NCBI GenBank assembly: GCA_947628755.1
Contig: CANRBC010000010.1
Coordinates: 33,311 to 97,310 of the forward strand
Direction of reading: 5' to 3'
DNA: 64,000 bases
Origin: an uncultured Clostridia bacterium
Lineage (GTDB): Bacteria > Bacillota > Clostridia > Lachnospirales > CAG-274
The notes under the pieces were generated by a model. The model did no database searches. It was not told where the DNA came from and was given only the letters and a program-made list of their open reading frames with translations. Below, one piece after another: positions 7,780-16,851 of the stretch; positions within the stretch are counted from its first letter, which is position 1; each line of letters starts with the position of its first letter. The position numbers and the translations under genes are program-made.

Positions 7780-8394
7780 ATGGCTGAATATGAAAATATG
7801 TCCTACGAAGACCTTGTAATGCGTGTGCAGAAGCAAAACGACACTTTGGCTCTGGAATACCTTATAAACAACAAGGGCAGAAGCCTTATAAGGAAAAAGA
7901 CAAGAGGCTACTTTATACTTGGCGCAGACAAAGAGGACGTTATACAGGAGGGAATGGTAGGCTTATACAAGGCAATAAGGGATTTCAATGCGGATAAGGA
8001 GGTCAGCTTCGTATCCTTTGCGGAGCTTTGCATAAACAGACAGATAATAAGCGCCATAAAGGCGGCAGGAAGACAGAAGCATTCGCCCCTTAATTCCTCC
8101 GTATCCATGGACAGACAGGTATCCGATGACGACGACGCCACATATCTGGACTATATAAGCCGCTCAGACATCAATCCCGAGGAGCTTGTAATAGGCAAGG
8201 AAAGCCGAAAGGCTATGGAAAGAGCCATTGTGGATTCCCTCAGTAAAATGGAGCAGAGGGTACTGGCTCTCTATCTTAAGGGCAAAAGCTATACCGAAAT
8301 CGCCGTAATTATGGGCAAGGAGGAAAAGAGCATAGACAACGCCCTGCAAAGAATAAAGAAAAAGGTGGAAAAAATAGCCTACAGGAAGGGCTGA
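7780..8394 (+). CDS. sigH: RNA polymerase sigma-H factor
   Basis: The product of 204 residues is a sigma-70 family factor with region 2 (GADKEDVIQEGMVGLYKAI and FVSFAELCINRQIISAIK) and region 4 with a helix-turn-helix (YTEIAVIMGKEEKSIDNAL). The wording around region 2.1-2.4 and the position after yacP match SigH (Spo0H), which drives early sporulation genes in endospore formers. I chose the ATG at 7780; the ORF track starts at an in-frame TTG. It probably shares the promoter at 7200 with yacP. Confidence 0.9.
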   Translation: MAEYENMSYEDLVMRVQKQNDTLALEYLINNKGRSLIRKKTRGYFILGADKEDVIQEGMVGLYKAIRDFNADKEVSFVSFAELCINRQIISAIKAAGRQKHSPLNSSVSMDRQVSDDDDATYLDYISRSDINPEELVIGKESRKAMERAIVDSLSKMEQRVLALYLKGKSYTEIAVIMGKEEKSIDNALQRIKKKVEKIAYRKG

Positions 8395-8598
8395 GTATAG
8401 AATATTCAAAAATTTGAAATAGCAATATACACAAAATAATTATAACTTTTATCCTATATGTGTTATAATCCTAAGAATATATGCACAAAAAATCGTCTCA
8501 AAATTAAAAAATACGCAACAATATTTGTATGTTTTGCATAGTGTTGTGTTTTTAAAAATGAAATTTTTAACAAAAAATACAAAATACACTCTTGTTTG

Positions 8599-8627
8599 TT
8601 GAATTTTTTTGTACACTATGATAAAAT
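8599..8627 (+). promoter_or_regulatory. Sigma-A promoter of a short untranslated transcript
   Basis: TTGAAT at 8599-8604, a 17-bp spacer and TAAAAT at 8622-8627 form a good promoter. The transcript would start near 8634 and meet a terminator at 8681-8708. Confidence 0.5.
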
Positions 8628-8633
8628 AATTTC

Positions 8634-8708
8634 AACGGGAAGTTAGTAAATCAGGGAGAAAAATAAGGTAAAAGAACTGTGCCGCTGTTTTTTCAGCGGC
8701 ATTTTTCT
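8634..8708 (+). ncRNA. Candidate small RNA or leader ending in an intrinsic terminator
   Basis: Between the promoter at 8599 and a strong terminator (GCCGCTG, loop of T, CAGCGGC, then ATTTTTCTTT) lies about 50 nt of purine-rich RNA without an ORF. A second, complete promoter for the aminotransferase follows the terminator at 8719-8747. The unit can therefore be a free-standing small RNA of about 75 nt. I do not recognise a riboswitch class; a leader that controls read-through into the aminotransferase gene is the alternative. Confidence 0.35.
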
Positions 8709-8718
8709 TTGCTCGGCG

Positions 8719-8747
8719 TTGCATTTAGCTAACAAATGTCTTATAAT
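8719..8747 (+). promoter_or_regulatory. Sigma-A promoter of the aminotransferase gene
   Basis: TTGCAT at 8719-8724, a 17-bp spacer and TATAAT at 8742-8747 lie 27 bp before the ATG at 8775, leaving a short leader with an AAGGAGGAATG site. Confidence 0.65.
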
Positions 8748-8774
8748 TAAAATAAAAACAAGGAGGAATGTAAT

Positions 8775-9959
8775 ATGGTATCAGAAAAAATGGCGCAGCT
8801 TGTTGCAGGCAGCTCTATTATAAGAGCTATGTTCCAGGACGGAAAAATAATGGCGGAAAAATACGGCAAGGAAAACGTATATGACTTTTCTCTCGGCAAT
8901 CCTTCCATAGTGCCGCCGCCAAGCGTAAAGGCGGCTATTGTGGATATAGCCGAAAACGAGCCTGAAATGGAGCTTCACGGCTATATGAGCAACGAAGGCT
9001 ACGACGACGTAAGGCAGACCATAGCCGAATATACCAACAAAACTCATGGCACAAATCTTTCTGCCAAAAATATAATTATGACAGTAGGCGCTGCAGGCGG
9101 GCTTAACGTGGCGCTTAAGTCATTGCTCAATCCGGGTGAGGAGGTAGTGGTCGTAGCTCCGTATTTTGGCGAGTACGATAATTATATTTCAAACTTTGAC
9201 GGCGTAAAGGTAGTCATAAGTCCCGATTACGAAAGATTTTCAATTAATTTTGAGGAGCTGGAGTCAAAGATAACGCCAAAAACCAAATTTATGATAATAA
9301 ACAGTCCCAACAATCCCACAGGCGCTGTTTACTCCGAGGACGATATTAAGAAATTGGCAGATATTCTCAATAAAAAGCAGGCGGAATACAACACCGAGAT
9401 ATTCCTTTTCAGCGACGAGCCTTACAGAGAAATAGCCTTTAAGGGCGTTAAGGTACCCTATATCACCAATTATTACAAAAATGCCATAGTAGGCTATTCC
9501 TACTCAAAGAGCCTTTCACTTCCGGGTGAAAGAATAGGCTATCTTGTAGTACCAAGCGAGCTTGACGATTTTGAGGATACCATTGTGGCAATGAGCGTTG
9601 CCACAAGAATAATGGGATTTGTAAACGCTCCAAGCCTTATGCAGAAGGTAGTCGCAAGATGTATAGGTCAGACATCAGATTTAAAGGTTTATGAAGAAAA
9701 TAAGGATATACTCTACAACGCCTTAAGGGAATACGGCTACGAGTGCGTAGAGCCGGGCGGTACATTCTATATGTTTCCCAAGTGCCCTATTCCCGACGAT
9801 AAGGAATTCTGTGCCAAGGCAAAGGATTTCAGACTTGTAATCGTACCCGGTTCGGGATTCAGCTGCCCAGGTTATTTCAGAATAGCATTCTGCGTGGATA
9901 AGTCCACTGTGCTTAACTCTCTGGATAGCTTTAAAAAGCTAATAGATTTCTATAAATAA
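8775..9959 (+). CDS. PLP-dependent class I/II aminotransferase
   Basis: The 394-residue product has the fold-type I aminotransferase motifs: FSLGNPSI near the N-terminus, SPNNPTGAVYSEDD, SDEPYREI with the PLP-binding Asp, and SYSKSLSLPGERIGY with the Schiff-base Lys. C-terminal RIAFCV supplies the substrate-carboxylate Arg. Length and motifs fit an aspartate/aromatic-type aminotransferase; the amino-acid specificity cannot be read from sequence alone. It is a single gene with its own promoter and ends at a palindromic terminator element. Confidence 0.85.
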   Translation: MVSEKMAQLVAGSSIIRAMFQDGKIMAEKYGKENVYDFSLGNPSIVPPPSVKAAIVDIAENEPEMELHGYMSNEGYDDVRQTIAEYTNKTHGTNLSAKNIIMTVGAAGGLNVALKSLLNPGEEVVVVAPYFGEYDNYISNFDGVKVVISPDYERFSINFEELESKITPKTKFMIINSPNNPTGAVYSEDDIKKLADILNKKQAEYNTEIFLFSDEPYREIAFKGVKVPYITNYYKNAIVGYSYSKSLSLPGERIGYLVVPSELDDFEDTIVAMSVATRIMGFVNAPSLMQKVVARCIGQTSDLKVYEENKDILYNALREYGYECVEPGGTFYMFPKCPIPDDKEFCAKAKDFRLVIVPGSGFSCPGYFRIAFCVDKSTVLNSLDSFKKLIDFYK

Positions 9960-10007
9960 CAAAAGGGTCTTATAACTCACCCACAAAAATTTAGTCTTAA
10001 ATCAAAT

Positions 10008-10058
10008 AGAGCTGTCGCATTATGACCTTATGCTTACAAGTCATAACGCGACAGCTCT
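10008..10058. repeat. Palindromic intergenic element, copy 1
   Basis: The arms AGAGCTGTCGCATTATGAC and GTCATAACGCGACAGCTCT form a long hairpin, followed by T-rich sequence, so it can serve as a terminator. It belongs to a family with copies at 20557, 25813, 49691 and 57850. The upstream flank ACAAAAATTTA...AAATA is shared with other copies. Confidence 0.8.
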
Positions 10059-10081
10059 TTGCGTTTTTTTATTTACCCAAA

Positions 10082-10636
10082 CTAGAAGCTGAATGTATCC
10101 TTAAGACCCTTCCACTTTTTATCCTTTTCGGAAAGTATCAGCTTTGATGTATCCTCTACCGGCCAGTCTATGCCTATATCCGGGTCGTTCCATGCAAGTC
10201 CGCCCTCATCGCCAGGGTGATAAAAATCGGTACATTTATAGGTAAATTCGGCTACATCGCTAAGCACTACAAAGCCGTGAGCAAAGCCCTCGGGAATATA
10301 GAACTGCTTCTTGTTCTCATCGCTTAATTCCACGCCGAACCACTTGCCGTAGGTACTGCTTTTGCGTCTGAGGTCTACTGCCACATCGAATACCCTGCCC
10401 TTTACAACTCTCACCAGCTTGCCCTGGGGGTACTGCTTCTGAAAGTGAAGTCCTCTCAGCACATTTTTGACGCTCATGGACTGATTGTCCTGAACGAATA
10501 CCATATCCAGACCCTCCGCCTTAAAGTCGTTAAGGTTATATGTCTCCATAAAGTAGCCTCTTTCGTCGCCGAAAACCGTAGGCTCTATTACACACAGACC
10601 CTCTATATCGCATTTTGTCACCTTTATTTTGCCCAT
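10082..10636 (-). CDS. rfbC: dTDP-4-dehydrorhamnose 3,5-epimerase
   Basis: The product has 184 residues, the usual length for RmlC/RfbC. It converts dTDP-4-dehydro-6-deoxyglucose to the rhamnose epimer in dTDP-L-rhamnose synthesis. VLRGLHFQ contains the catalytic His, GRVFDVAVDLR the active-site Asp/Arg strand, and FAHGFVVLSD the second signature. It is the last gene of a minus-strand operon (GT2, GtrA, YfhO, RfbC) and starts 1 bp after the stop of the YfhO gene. RmlA, B and D are not in the window. Confidence 0.92.
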   Translation of the reverse strand: MGKIKVTKCDIEGLCVIEPTVFGDERGYFMETYNLNDFKAEGLDMVFVQDNQSMSVKNVLRGLHFQKQYPQGKLVRVVKGRVFDVAVDLRRKSSTYGKWFGVELSDENKKQFYIPEGFAHGFVVLSDVAEFTYKCTDFYHPGDEGGLAWNDPDIGIDWPVEDTSKLILSEKDKKWKGLKDTFSF

Positions 10637-10637
10637 T

Positions 10638-13424
10638 TTATTTCCTGCCTTTCTTGGAAAGTCTTTTTGGCTTGTTGTCGGAGCTGTTTTTCTTTGCCTC
10701 AGCCTTCTGCTGTCTTATGCTTTCGGCAACGGCTTCCTCATGAGCCTTTATCTGAGCTGCCTTTTCGGCAGCCCTAGCCTTTCTTTTCTTATCTATGATA
10801 TTATATACGACAGCCAGAAGTATGCCTGCAAAGGATACTATTATTGAAGGCACAAGTCCCTTTGAAGTAAAGTGGAATGTGATACTGTGCTCGCCGGCAG
10901 GCACGCTTACACCTATAACGCCGTCGTCGCCAATGGATACCTTATCCACAGGCTTTCCGTCAAGTGTCACTCTCCAGCCGCCTATATAGGGTATGGAGGT
11001 AAAGAGTATGCCGTCCTCCGCAGCGTTTACAGTACCCTCTATATTTGTATCCTCAAAGCTCGTAATATTGTAGGGATGCTCCTTGAGCTTGTCATAAGCC
11101 CTTTGGAATACGTCGTCATTATAGCTTGCGCCGTATATCTTTACAGTACCGTCTTTTCTGTATGTCTTCTCAAATTCGCCCTTGTTGGTAAGCTCGAATG
11201 TAACGGTTATCTTTTCTCCCGTCTTAACGTGACCTATATCGAAAAGGCTCTTGCCTGCGGAAAGCTCTCTGTCCTCGTTGGCAGTATCCGTTCTGTATTT
11301 AACTCTCTTGGCGTTGCCTGCGTCTACATACACAAAGAGATACTGATCCTTGTCTGATGTAAATTCCGTCGTAACAGTAGGCAGAAGGTCAAGATTAGCA
11401 GGGTCTGTCAGCTTATACTTGAACTCGTTGGAATTTATTTCTTCGGTTACCTCCATATAGGTCTTTGTAATGCTGTCAGGCTGAACGTCTGTAAACATTT
11501 CCTCGTCTATGCCTGCCGCCAGCTTAACAAAGTCGTTCTGCACCCTGAATGGCATTGATTCCGTAGTTTCCCAGTTTTCAATATCCTTGTTCACCATAAA
11601 GCCTAGAGGAAGCACTCTGTCGTTTCTGTATATCCATACGTTGCCGAACTCGTTTTCCTTTTCGTATCTTTCGTTCCTTATAGTGCCGTCGCCGTTTTCG
11701 GCAGCCTTGTTCATAACGTATTTAAGATCGAACATGGCGTCTACAAGGGCGGTCGGGTCGTAATATCGGTAGCTGTTGCCCGTAGCGGCAATGCCCAGAT
11801 GACCTATGAATTCGGAAATACCGCCCGGGGCAAGTGATGAGAACTGAGAGAAGCCTCTGTAATGATAGAGGGCGGCGTCGTTTATGGTAGTAAAGCGCCT
11901 GAACTCTGTTCTGTAAAAATTGCCGTTTTCCTTTTCGTCAAGGTATGCAACCGCCTTGTTGGCATTGTCTATATACTGCACATACTCGTTTCTGGAGGTA
12001 GTCCTGTCAAGTCCCTCATAGCTGGAGAACAGACATTCCGCTATTACAAGGACAAGTAAAACGCACAGTACAGACAAAATGCCCGCAGGCTTTGTGTTCT
12101 TATATACATTAATAAGTATTGCGTATACCACAATAGCGATAATGTTTATTATTATGTCGGAATCCGTCAGCACTCTGTCTATATCGTTTATATTCGGCAC
12201 AAGCACATATTCCGTAAACAGAAGCACAAGCACATAGAATATGCCTGCAAATACCACCCATTGAATATCTGCGGTTTTTATATTCATAAGTCCCTTGTAG
12301 GCTATCATAAGCATTATGAAGCTGTATATGAACGTATATCTGTGAGGCAGATTTGACGGGAAGTGGAAGCCGTGTATCATATAGTCCAAAGGCTTGATAC
12401 AAGCGCACAGGAGCATAAACACAAGGAGAACTCCTATAAGCGTCTTTTCCTTCCTTGATATTTTCTTGTTAAAGAAATAAAGAGGAATAAGCATCATTGT
12501 AATAACGCCGCTGTATACATTGGGAAGGTCCTCGTTTCTTGCCAGTACAACGGGTCTTGCGCCTATGAAATGGTTGGTTATAAGCTGATAAACATTGTCA
12601 TAGAACTCAAATGCAGGGAAATTGGTGTCGCTTGTGGCGGTCTGGCTCAACGCTATGGCAACAGGCGCCAGTATGAACATTGAAATAAGAGCCGCTATTA
12701 TGGACACTATCGAAAACTTTATAAATCTTGAAATCATAAGATTTCTGCTTTTTTTCCACTCGTAGTCGGAGAAAAGCACCACAAGGAAATAGAGAGCTGA
12801 AAATACGCAGACTATAACTGCCATATAGAAGTTAACTATCATTGTAAACACAAGGGAAACAAGATAGAAAACGTGCTTGTCCTCATGTATGAGCCTTTCT
12901 ATACCCAAGGCTACAAGGGGGAATATGGCTACTGTATCCAGCCACATGACATTCCAGTAGTAGCCTGTCATAAATGCGGTAAAGGCATAGAGCAAGCCGA
13001 ATATTGTAATAGAAATATCGTTTTTGTCAAAATGCTTTCTCAGATAATAAGAGAAGAAAGCCGCTGAAAAGCAGGTCTTCAAAAGTATAAAAAGAGCAAG
13101 AGCCTCAGGCAGAAGATGTTGGTTGAAAAGCAGTATAAGTATGCTTATGGGACTTGCGGTATAGTATGCGACCTGAGTTATAAACTCCTTGCCAAGTCCG
13201 CCCTCCCAGCTGTATATAAGGCTCTGACCGTTCATAATACGGTTTCTCAGCTCCTCATGGAAGGGGGCGTACTGATGATACAAATCCACCTTAAGCACTA
13301 TCTGATCGCCAAAGGGAAAAATGTGCCTTAGTATATATGTAGTCAGCATCAATACTGCCGTAAGCACAAATGCCAGTATCACAAATCTGTTGTCGTAAAA
13401 CAGATTTTTCTTTTTATCGTTCAT
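10638..13424 (-). CDS. yfhO: YfhO-family membrane glycosyltransferase
   Basis: The 928-residue product begins with about a dozen transmembrane helices, with FPFGDQIVLKVDLYHQYAPF after the first helix as in YfhO proteins. A large extracytoplasmic domain follows (about residues 460-870), then one C-terminal helix and a basic Lys-rich tail. YfhO proteins are GT-C-type enzymes that transfer sugars from undecaprenyl-phosphate carriers to cell-wall polymers outside the membrane. Together with the adjacent GT2 and GtrA genes it forms the three-component transmembrane glycosylation set known from Bacillus and Listeria (CsbB/GtcA/YfhO). Acceptor and sugar are not evident. Confidence 0.88.
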   Translation of the reverse strand: MNDKKKNLFYDNRFVILAFVLTAVLMLTTYILRHIFPFGDQIVLKVDLYHQYAPFHEELRNRIMNGQSLIYSWEGGLGKEFITQVAYYTASPISILILLFNQHLLPEALALFILLKTCFSAAFFSYYLRKHFDKNDISITIFGLLYAFTAFMTGYYWNVMWLDTVAIFPLVALGIERLIHEDKHVFYLVSLVFTMIVNFYMAVIVCVFSALYFLVVLFSDYEWKKSRNLMISRFIKFSIVSIIAALISMFILAPVAIALSQTATSDTNFPAFEFYDNVYQLITNHFIGARPVVLARNEDLPNVYSGVITMMLIPLYFFNKKISRKEKTLIGVLLVFMLLCACIKPLDYMIHGFHFPSNLPHRYTFIYSFIMLMIAYKGLMNIKTADIQWVVFAGIFYVLVLLFTEYVLVPNINDIDRVLTDSDIIINIIAIVVYAILINVYKNTKPAGILSVLCVLLVLVIAECLFSSYEGLDRTTSRNEYVQYIDNANKAVAYLDEKENGNFYRTEFRRFTTINDAALYHYRGFSQFSSLAPGGISEFIGHLGIAATGNSYRYYDPTALVDAMFDLKYVMNKAAENGDGTIRNERYEKENEFGNVWIYRNDRVLPLGFMVNKDIENWETTESMPFRVQNDFVKLAAGIDEEMFTDVQPDSITKTYMEVTEEINSNEFKYKLTDPANLDLLPTVTTEFTSDKDQYLFVYVDAGNAKRVKYRTDTANEDRELSAGKSLFDIGHVKTGEKITVTFELTNKGEFEKTYRKDGTVKIYGASYNDDVFQRAYDKLKEHPYNITSFEDTNIEGTVNAAEDGILFTSIPYIGGWRVTLDGKPVDKVSIGDDGVIGVSVPAGEHSITFHFTSKGLVPSIIVSFAGILLAVVYNIIDKKRKARAAEKAAQIKAHEEAVAESIRQQKAEAKKNSSDNKPKRLSKKGRK

Positions 13425-13425
13425 A

Positions 13426-13869
13426 TCAGACTTCTCCTTTATTTTTAAATATAAATAATTTACTGAAAATATAGTTCATTACCACTATTACAAACTGACC
13501 CAGTATCTTACATACGCTGTCGTTGAAATGCAGAACAGATACCGTTACATTCATCCACACAAGCTCAAAGCCAAGGGACAATATTCTTGCTCCCACAAAG
13601 GAGGATACCTCCTTGGCAAGCACTTTCGGCGCAAAGGACACAGATTGGAATACAAAGAGCTTGTTTGTAATATATGCAAATGTAACAGCCAGTATCCAGC
13701 TTGATACATTTGCTATATTCATCTGCAAGGGCGTCGGTTCTGCGCCTCCTGTAAGCATGAGCTTCACAGCTTCGTAGCTCACTATGGAAACGACTGTGGT
13801 AAGCACACCGAATACAAGATAGCTTATTGTTTCTCTGTTGCAGACACGGGAAATAATGCTTTTTATCAA
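13426..13869 (-). CDS. GtrA-family flippase-like membrane protein
   Basis: The 147-residue protein has four hydrophobic helices and the GtrA signatures SYLVFGVLTTVVSIVSYE and FAYITNKLFVF. GtrA/GtcA proteins are thought to flip the undecaprenyl-linked sugar made by the partner GT2 enzyme. It lies between the GT2 gene (5 bp upstream) and the YfhO gene (1 bp downstream), which supports that role. Confidence 0.85.
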   Translation of the reverse strand: MIKSIISRVCNRETISYLVFGVLTTVVSIVSYEAVKLMLTGGAEPTPLQMNIANVSSWILAVTFAYITNKLFVFQSVSFAPKVLAKEVSSFVGARILSLGFELVWMNVTVSVLHFNDSVCKILGQFVIVVMNYIFSKLFIFKNKGEV

Positions 13870-13874
13870 TACGA

Positions 13875-14825
13875 TTACCTCCCATAGTCGTTTTGGGGCT
13901 TGTCCACATTGGTTTCCGCTATTATATATACAGGACGGTTTTTGACCTCAATATATATCTTTGCAATATATTCGCCCATTATACCGCAACACAGCATAAT
14001 ACAGCCGCCCAGAAACAAAAGTATCGTTATGATAGAGGCGTAGCCCGGGAAATCCCTGCCGTGTACAAGGGTCTTTATAACGATATATATAAGATATATA
14101 AATGATGATGCGGATATTATACTGCCCAAATATATAGCTACCTTAAGAGGAAATGTGGAAAAGGCAGTTATGCCCGCTATGGCGTATTTCAGAAGTCCCC
14201 AGAAGCTCCACTTGGTTTCTCCTGCGGCTCTTTCCACATCATTGAAGCTGAGCCACTTTGTATTGAAGCCGACCCAGCTGAATATACCCTTGCTGAAGCG
14301 CTGAACCTCGCTCAGAGCAACTACGGCGTCTGTCATTTTGCGGCTCATCATTCTGAAATCTCCTGCTCCGTCGGGCATACTGACCTCTGAAATTCTGTTT
14401 ATAAAGCTATAAAACCGCCTTGTAAAAAATGTACGGAGAAAAGGGTCGCCGTCTCTGGTGGCTCTGTTGGTAGCGCAGCAGTCATAGCCCTCCTCCATTG
14501 CCTCAAGCATTTGAGGAATAAGGGCAGGCGGATGCTGCAAATCCGCGTCCAGTATAGCCGTGTAATCCCCTGTGGAATTCTTAAGTCCGGCATACATGGC
14601 GGATTCCTTGCCAAAGTTACGGGAGAAGGATATATATTTCACCCTGCTGTCCTTTTCTGCAAGCTCTTTCATTATATCGAGAGTACCGTCGGTACTTCCG
14701 TCATTTACAAATATAAAGTTGAAATCATAATTATCAATGCCGTCGGCAACTCTTTTTGCCTCGTCGTAGAACATTTTAAGCACAGCCGACTCATTGTAAC
14801 AGGGAACTATCAGATCTACAAGCAT
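13875..14825 (-). CDS. GT2 polyprenyl-phosphate glycosyltransferase (CsbB-like)
   Basis: The 316-residue product starts MLVDLIVPCYNES, with a GGAAAGGAG site upstream; the longer ORF start at 14945 is rejected because the conserved fold begins here. DGSTDGT, ADLQHPP (the DxD-like metal site) and QRFSKGIFSWVGF are typical of family-2 glycosyltransferases of the DPM1/GtrB/CsbB type. Two C-terminal helices at about 230-300 anchor it. It should load a sugar on undecaprenyl phosphate for the GtrA and YfhO partners. It is the first gene of the operon. Confidence 0.9.
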   Translation of the reverse strand: MLVDLIVPCYNESAVLKMFYDEAKRVADGIDNYDFNFIFVNDGSTDGTLDIMKELAEKDSRVKYISFSRNFGKESAMYAGLKNSTGDYTAILDADLQHPPALIPQMLEAMEEGYDCCATNRATRDGDPFLRTFFTRRFYSFINRISEVSMPDGAGDFRMMSRKMTDAVVALSEVQRFSKGIFSWVGFNTKWLSFNDVERAAGETKWSFWGLLKYAIAGITAFSTFPLKVAIYLGSIISASSFIYLIYIVIKTLVHGRDFPGYASIITILLFLGGCIMLCCGIMGEYIAKIYIEVKNRPVYIIAETNVDKPQNDYGR

Positions 14826-15109
14826 AATAGTCTCCTTTCCCCAAATTTTATAACATACCAATCTTATTTTAACCCAAAAATCAATATATAGCAATAAAAA
14901 AATGAAATTTTTGGATAAAAGATGAGTATAAATGGTTTTTGTCAATCGGTTAATTTTCTGATTTTATAAAGAAATAATAAGGATTTTGAGGATTCTTGGA
15001 TTTATAATTTATATAAGTGACAGATTGTCCTATTGCTGTACAATATTGTTCAGCCATTAGTAACATATTTAGTGTTTTGGCAAAACTGAAAGTCGTTTTG
15101 ACAAATGAT
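14826..15109. other. Intergenic region without a recognisable gene
   Basis: This is AT-rich sequence upstream of the GT2 gene. It must hold that operon's promoter on the minus strand, but I could not place a convincing -35/-10 pair. No RNA gene is seen. Confidence 0.4.
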
Positions 15110-15264
15110 TGCTAAAGCTTATGATGAAATGAAAATGTATTAAGAGAATATGTGAGAAATCAATTACAGAAAGATATGGCTGATGGTCAAATAAGTCTGA
15201 AAGAGTATATAGACCCGTTTACGGGTAAGCCGATAGAAAAAAGCAAGTCAAGACCACCGGCTTA
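15110..15264 (+). pseudogene. Short gene remnant of unknown origin
   Basis: A coding-like stretch reads KAYDEMK in one frame and, after a stop at about 15141, LREYVRNQLQKDMADGQ and SLKEYIDPFTGKPI in another, ending at TAG 15264. There is no start codon in the second frame, so this is a broken 3' part of a gene. I do not recognise the family; the style recalls small proteins of mobile elements. A terminator hairpin overlaps the end. Confidence 0.35.
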
Positions 15265-15280
15265 GCCGATGGTCTTGACT
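15246..15280. terminator. Terminator hairpin between remnant and DUF4956 gene
   Basis: The arms AGTCAAGACCA and TGGTCTTGACT, with an inner CGG/CCG, form a stable stem. It lies 10 bp after the stop of the minus-strand DUF4956 gene and can end its transcript. Confidence 0.65.
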
Positions 15281-15289
15281 AGATATATT

Positions 15290-15970
15290 TTAAAACTCTC
15301 CCTTTCTACCTTCAAGAAACAGTGATACAGACAGATTTCCGTTTCTGCATCTCAGCTCGTCTATAAAATCCTTTGTCTTTTCATTCTGTCTCATTACCAG
15401 CTTATAATCCAGCTCGTATACGCTTCCCAAATCCAGAGTGGTAACTCTCACAAGCTCGTGCTTTACGGTATATTGCTTCAGAATGTCGTCAAACACGCCC
15501 TCGTAGTCCAGATTTTCCGGTATAAGCACCTTTAGCTTTCTGTCCATTATTTTTCTGTTGCCGAAATTGAGCCTTGTAAGAACAAGCATAAGCAGGCACA
15601 GAAACACCGTAAACACAAGACCGTATATATAATATCCCAGACCGCAGGCAAGACCTATCGCCACGGTAGCAAATATATAGGATATATTCTTGGGACTGCC
15701 CGGCTCGCTTCTGAATCGTATAAGAGCAAAAGCGCCGCTTATACTCAGAGCGGAGGCAATGCTGTTGCCTATAAGCTGTATCACAATAGAGGCTGCCACA
15801 GGCACTATTACCAGCGTATAGCAGAAGCTGGAGCTGTAATTTTCCTTTTCAGCAGTTATCATGTATGTAAAGCTGACTATAAGTCCCAGTACAAATGAAA
15901 CGGCTATGGTTTCCACCGCCATAACAGGGGAAATATCCGTATTGAGGGACTGCAATATCACATCAGGCAT
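15290..15970 (-). CDS. DUF4956 membrane protein, partner of VTC domain protein
   Basis: The 226-residue product has about four hydrophobic helices in residues 15-130, including LVIVPVAASIVIQLIGNSIA, and the DUF4956 signature ALIRFRSEPGSPKNISYIFA. The rest is a soluble C-terminal domain. DUF4956 genes are regularly next to VTC-domain genes; here the start overlaps the end of the VTC gene by 8 bp. The pair is thought to act in polyphosphate or related anionic polymer metabolism at the membrane, but the biochemical role of DUF4956 is not established. Confidence 0.8.
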   Translation of the reverse strand: MPDVILQSLNTDISPVMAVETIAVSFVLGLIVSFTYMITAEKENYSSSFCYTLVIVPVAASIVIQLIGNSIASALSISGAFALIRFRSEPGSPKNISYIFATVAIGLACGLGYYIYGLVFTVFLCLLMLVLTRLNFGNRKIMDRKLKVLIPENLDYEGVFDDILKQYTVKHELVRVTTLDLGSVYELDYKLVMRQNEKTKDFIDELRCRNGNLSVSLFLEGRKGEF

Positions 15971-16700
15971 ATAATCTACTCTCCTTTATTCCGTATTTAA
16001 GATAATGCTCATATTCCGTGCCGTATTTTGAAAAAGACGTTTTTTCAAGGTCGTGATGCCTTATAAGGGCAATAAGCCACATAGGCATCCTGTCCATATA
16101 CTTTATCTCCATTACCATAGTATCCCTTGGCACTACTCTCTCTCCGAACACACCGTATTCAAGAGCCACGTCCTCCCGCCTTGCAATAATATTTTTGTCA
16201 AATGTTATGCGAAGCTCACTGTCTGTTTTTCCCGTAAAAGCCTGTCTTTCGTAGGAAAGATATACCTTCGGCTCAACCTCATAGTGCCTTATGCTGTATT
16301 TAAGCTCCTTTAGCACCTGCTCGTTCATATATTCCCTTATTTCAGGTATTTCTCCCGTATTCACAAAATCGTATGCTTCCTTAAGGGTAAGAGTGGTACG
16401 TCTTTTGTTTACCACTCCATGGTACTTTTTCTTTATCTCCAGAAATACCTTGGAATCCATAGACGGTACGCCGTAGGCTCTCAGCCTTATTTTTTCCTTG
16501 TACACAGGCTTGGTTACGGACATTCTTATAAGATTGTTGTCCTCCGTATCGTAGTATATATTTGATATGGCATAAAAGCTGCCGTTTTTACTGTATTCGT
16601 CGGGAAAAGCATATTTGCTAAGCTCTGCCGCTATATGCTCATACTGTTCTTTTGTTATAACATATTTCTCCTCAACTCTGTTGAAAATTTCCTTTGCCAT
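15963..16700 (-). CDS. VTC-domain polyphosphate polymerase-like protein
   Basis: The 245-residue product is a triphosphate-tunnel-fold protein of the VTC family, known from the yeast polyphosphate polymerase Vtc4. Basic and acidic strand motifs are in order: EEKYVIT, YYDTED, KIRLRAYG, FLEIKKKYHG, RITFDKNI and VMEIKYM. The start is the ATG at 16700 (MAKEIFNRVEEKYVI) with AGAGGTG upstream; the ORF-track start adds eight residues. It is followed by DUF4956 in one operon. The product polymer is inferred from the family. Confidence 0.82.
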   Translation of the reverse strand: MAKEIFNRVEEKYVITKEQYEHIAAELSKYAFPDEYSKNGSFYAISNIYYDTEDNNLIRMSVTKPVYKEKIRLRAYGVPSMDSKVFLEIKKKYHGVVNKRRTTLTLKEAYDFVNTGEIPEIREYMNEQVLKELKYSIRHYEVEPKVYLSYERQAFTGKTDSELRITFDKNIIARREDVALEYGVFGERVVPRDTMVMEIKYMDRMPMWLIALIRHHDLEKTSFSKYGTEYEHYLKYGIKESRLYA

Positions 16701-16851
16701 ACAATGCACCTCTTTCCTTTTCACAGCTAATAATTTACCACCTTAAAATTAAAATATAATATGTGTTAAATTAGAAAAAGATTAAAATTACATTGACTTT
16801 GCCCTGAATATGGGATAACATAATTATTATCAATATTTAAGGAGAATACAG

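Noticed and set aside
8634-8708. Cobalamin or other known riboswitch before the aminotransferase gene
   Set aside because: Some short strings (GGGAAG, ACTGTGCCGCTG) recall a B12 riboswitch, but the element is far too short and lacks the core order.
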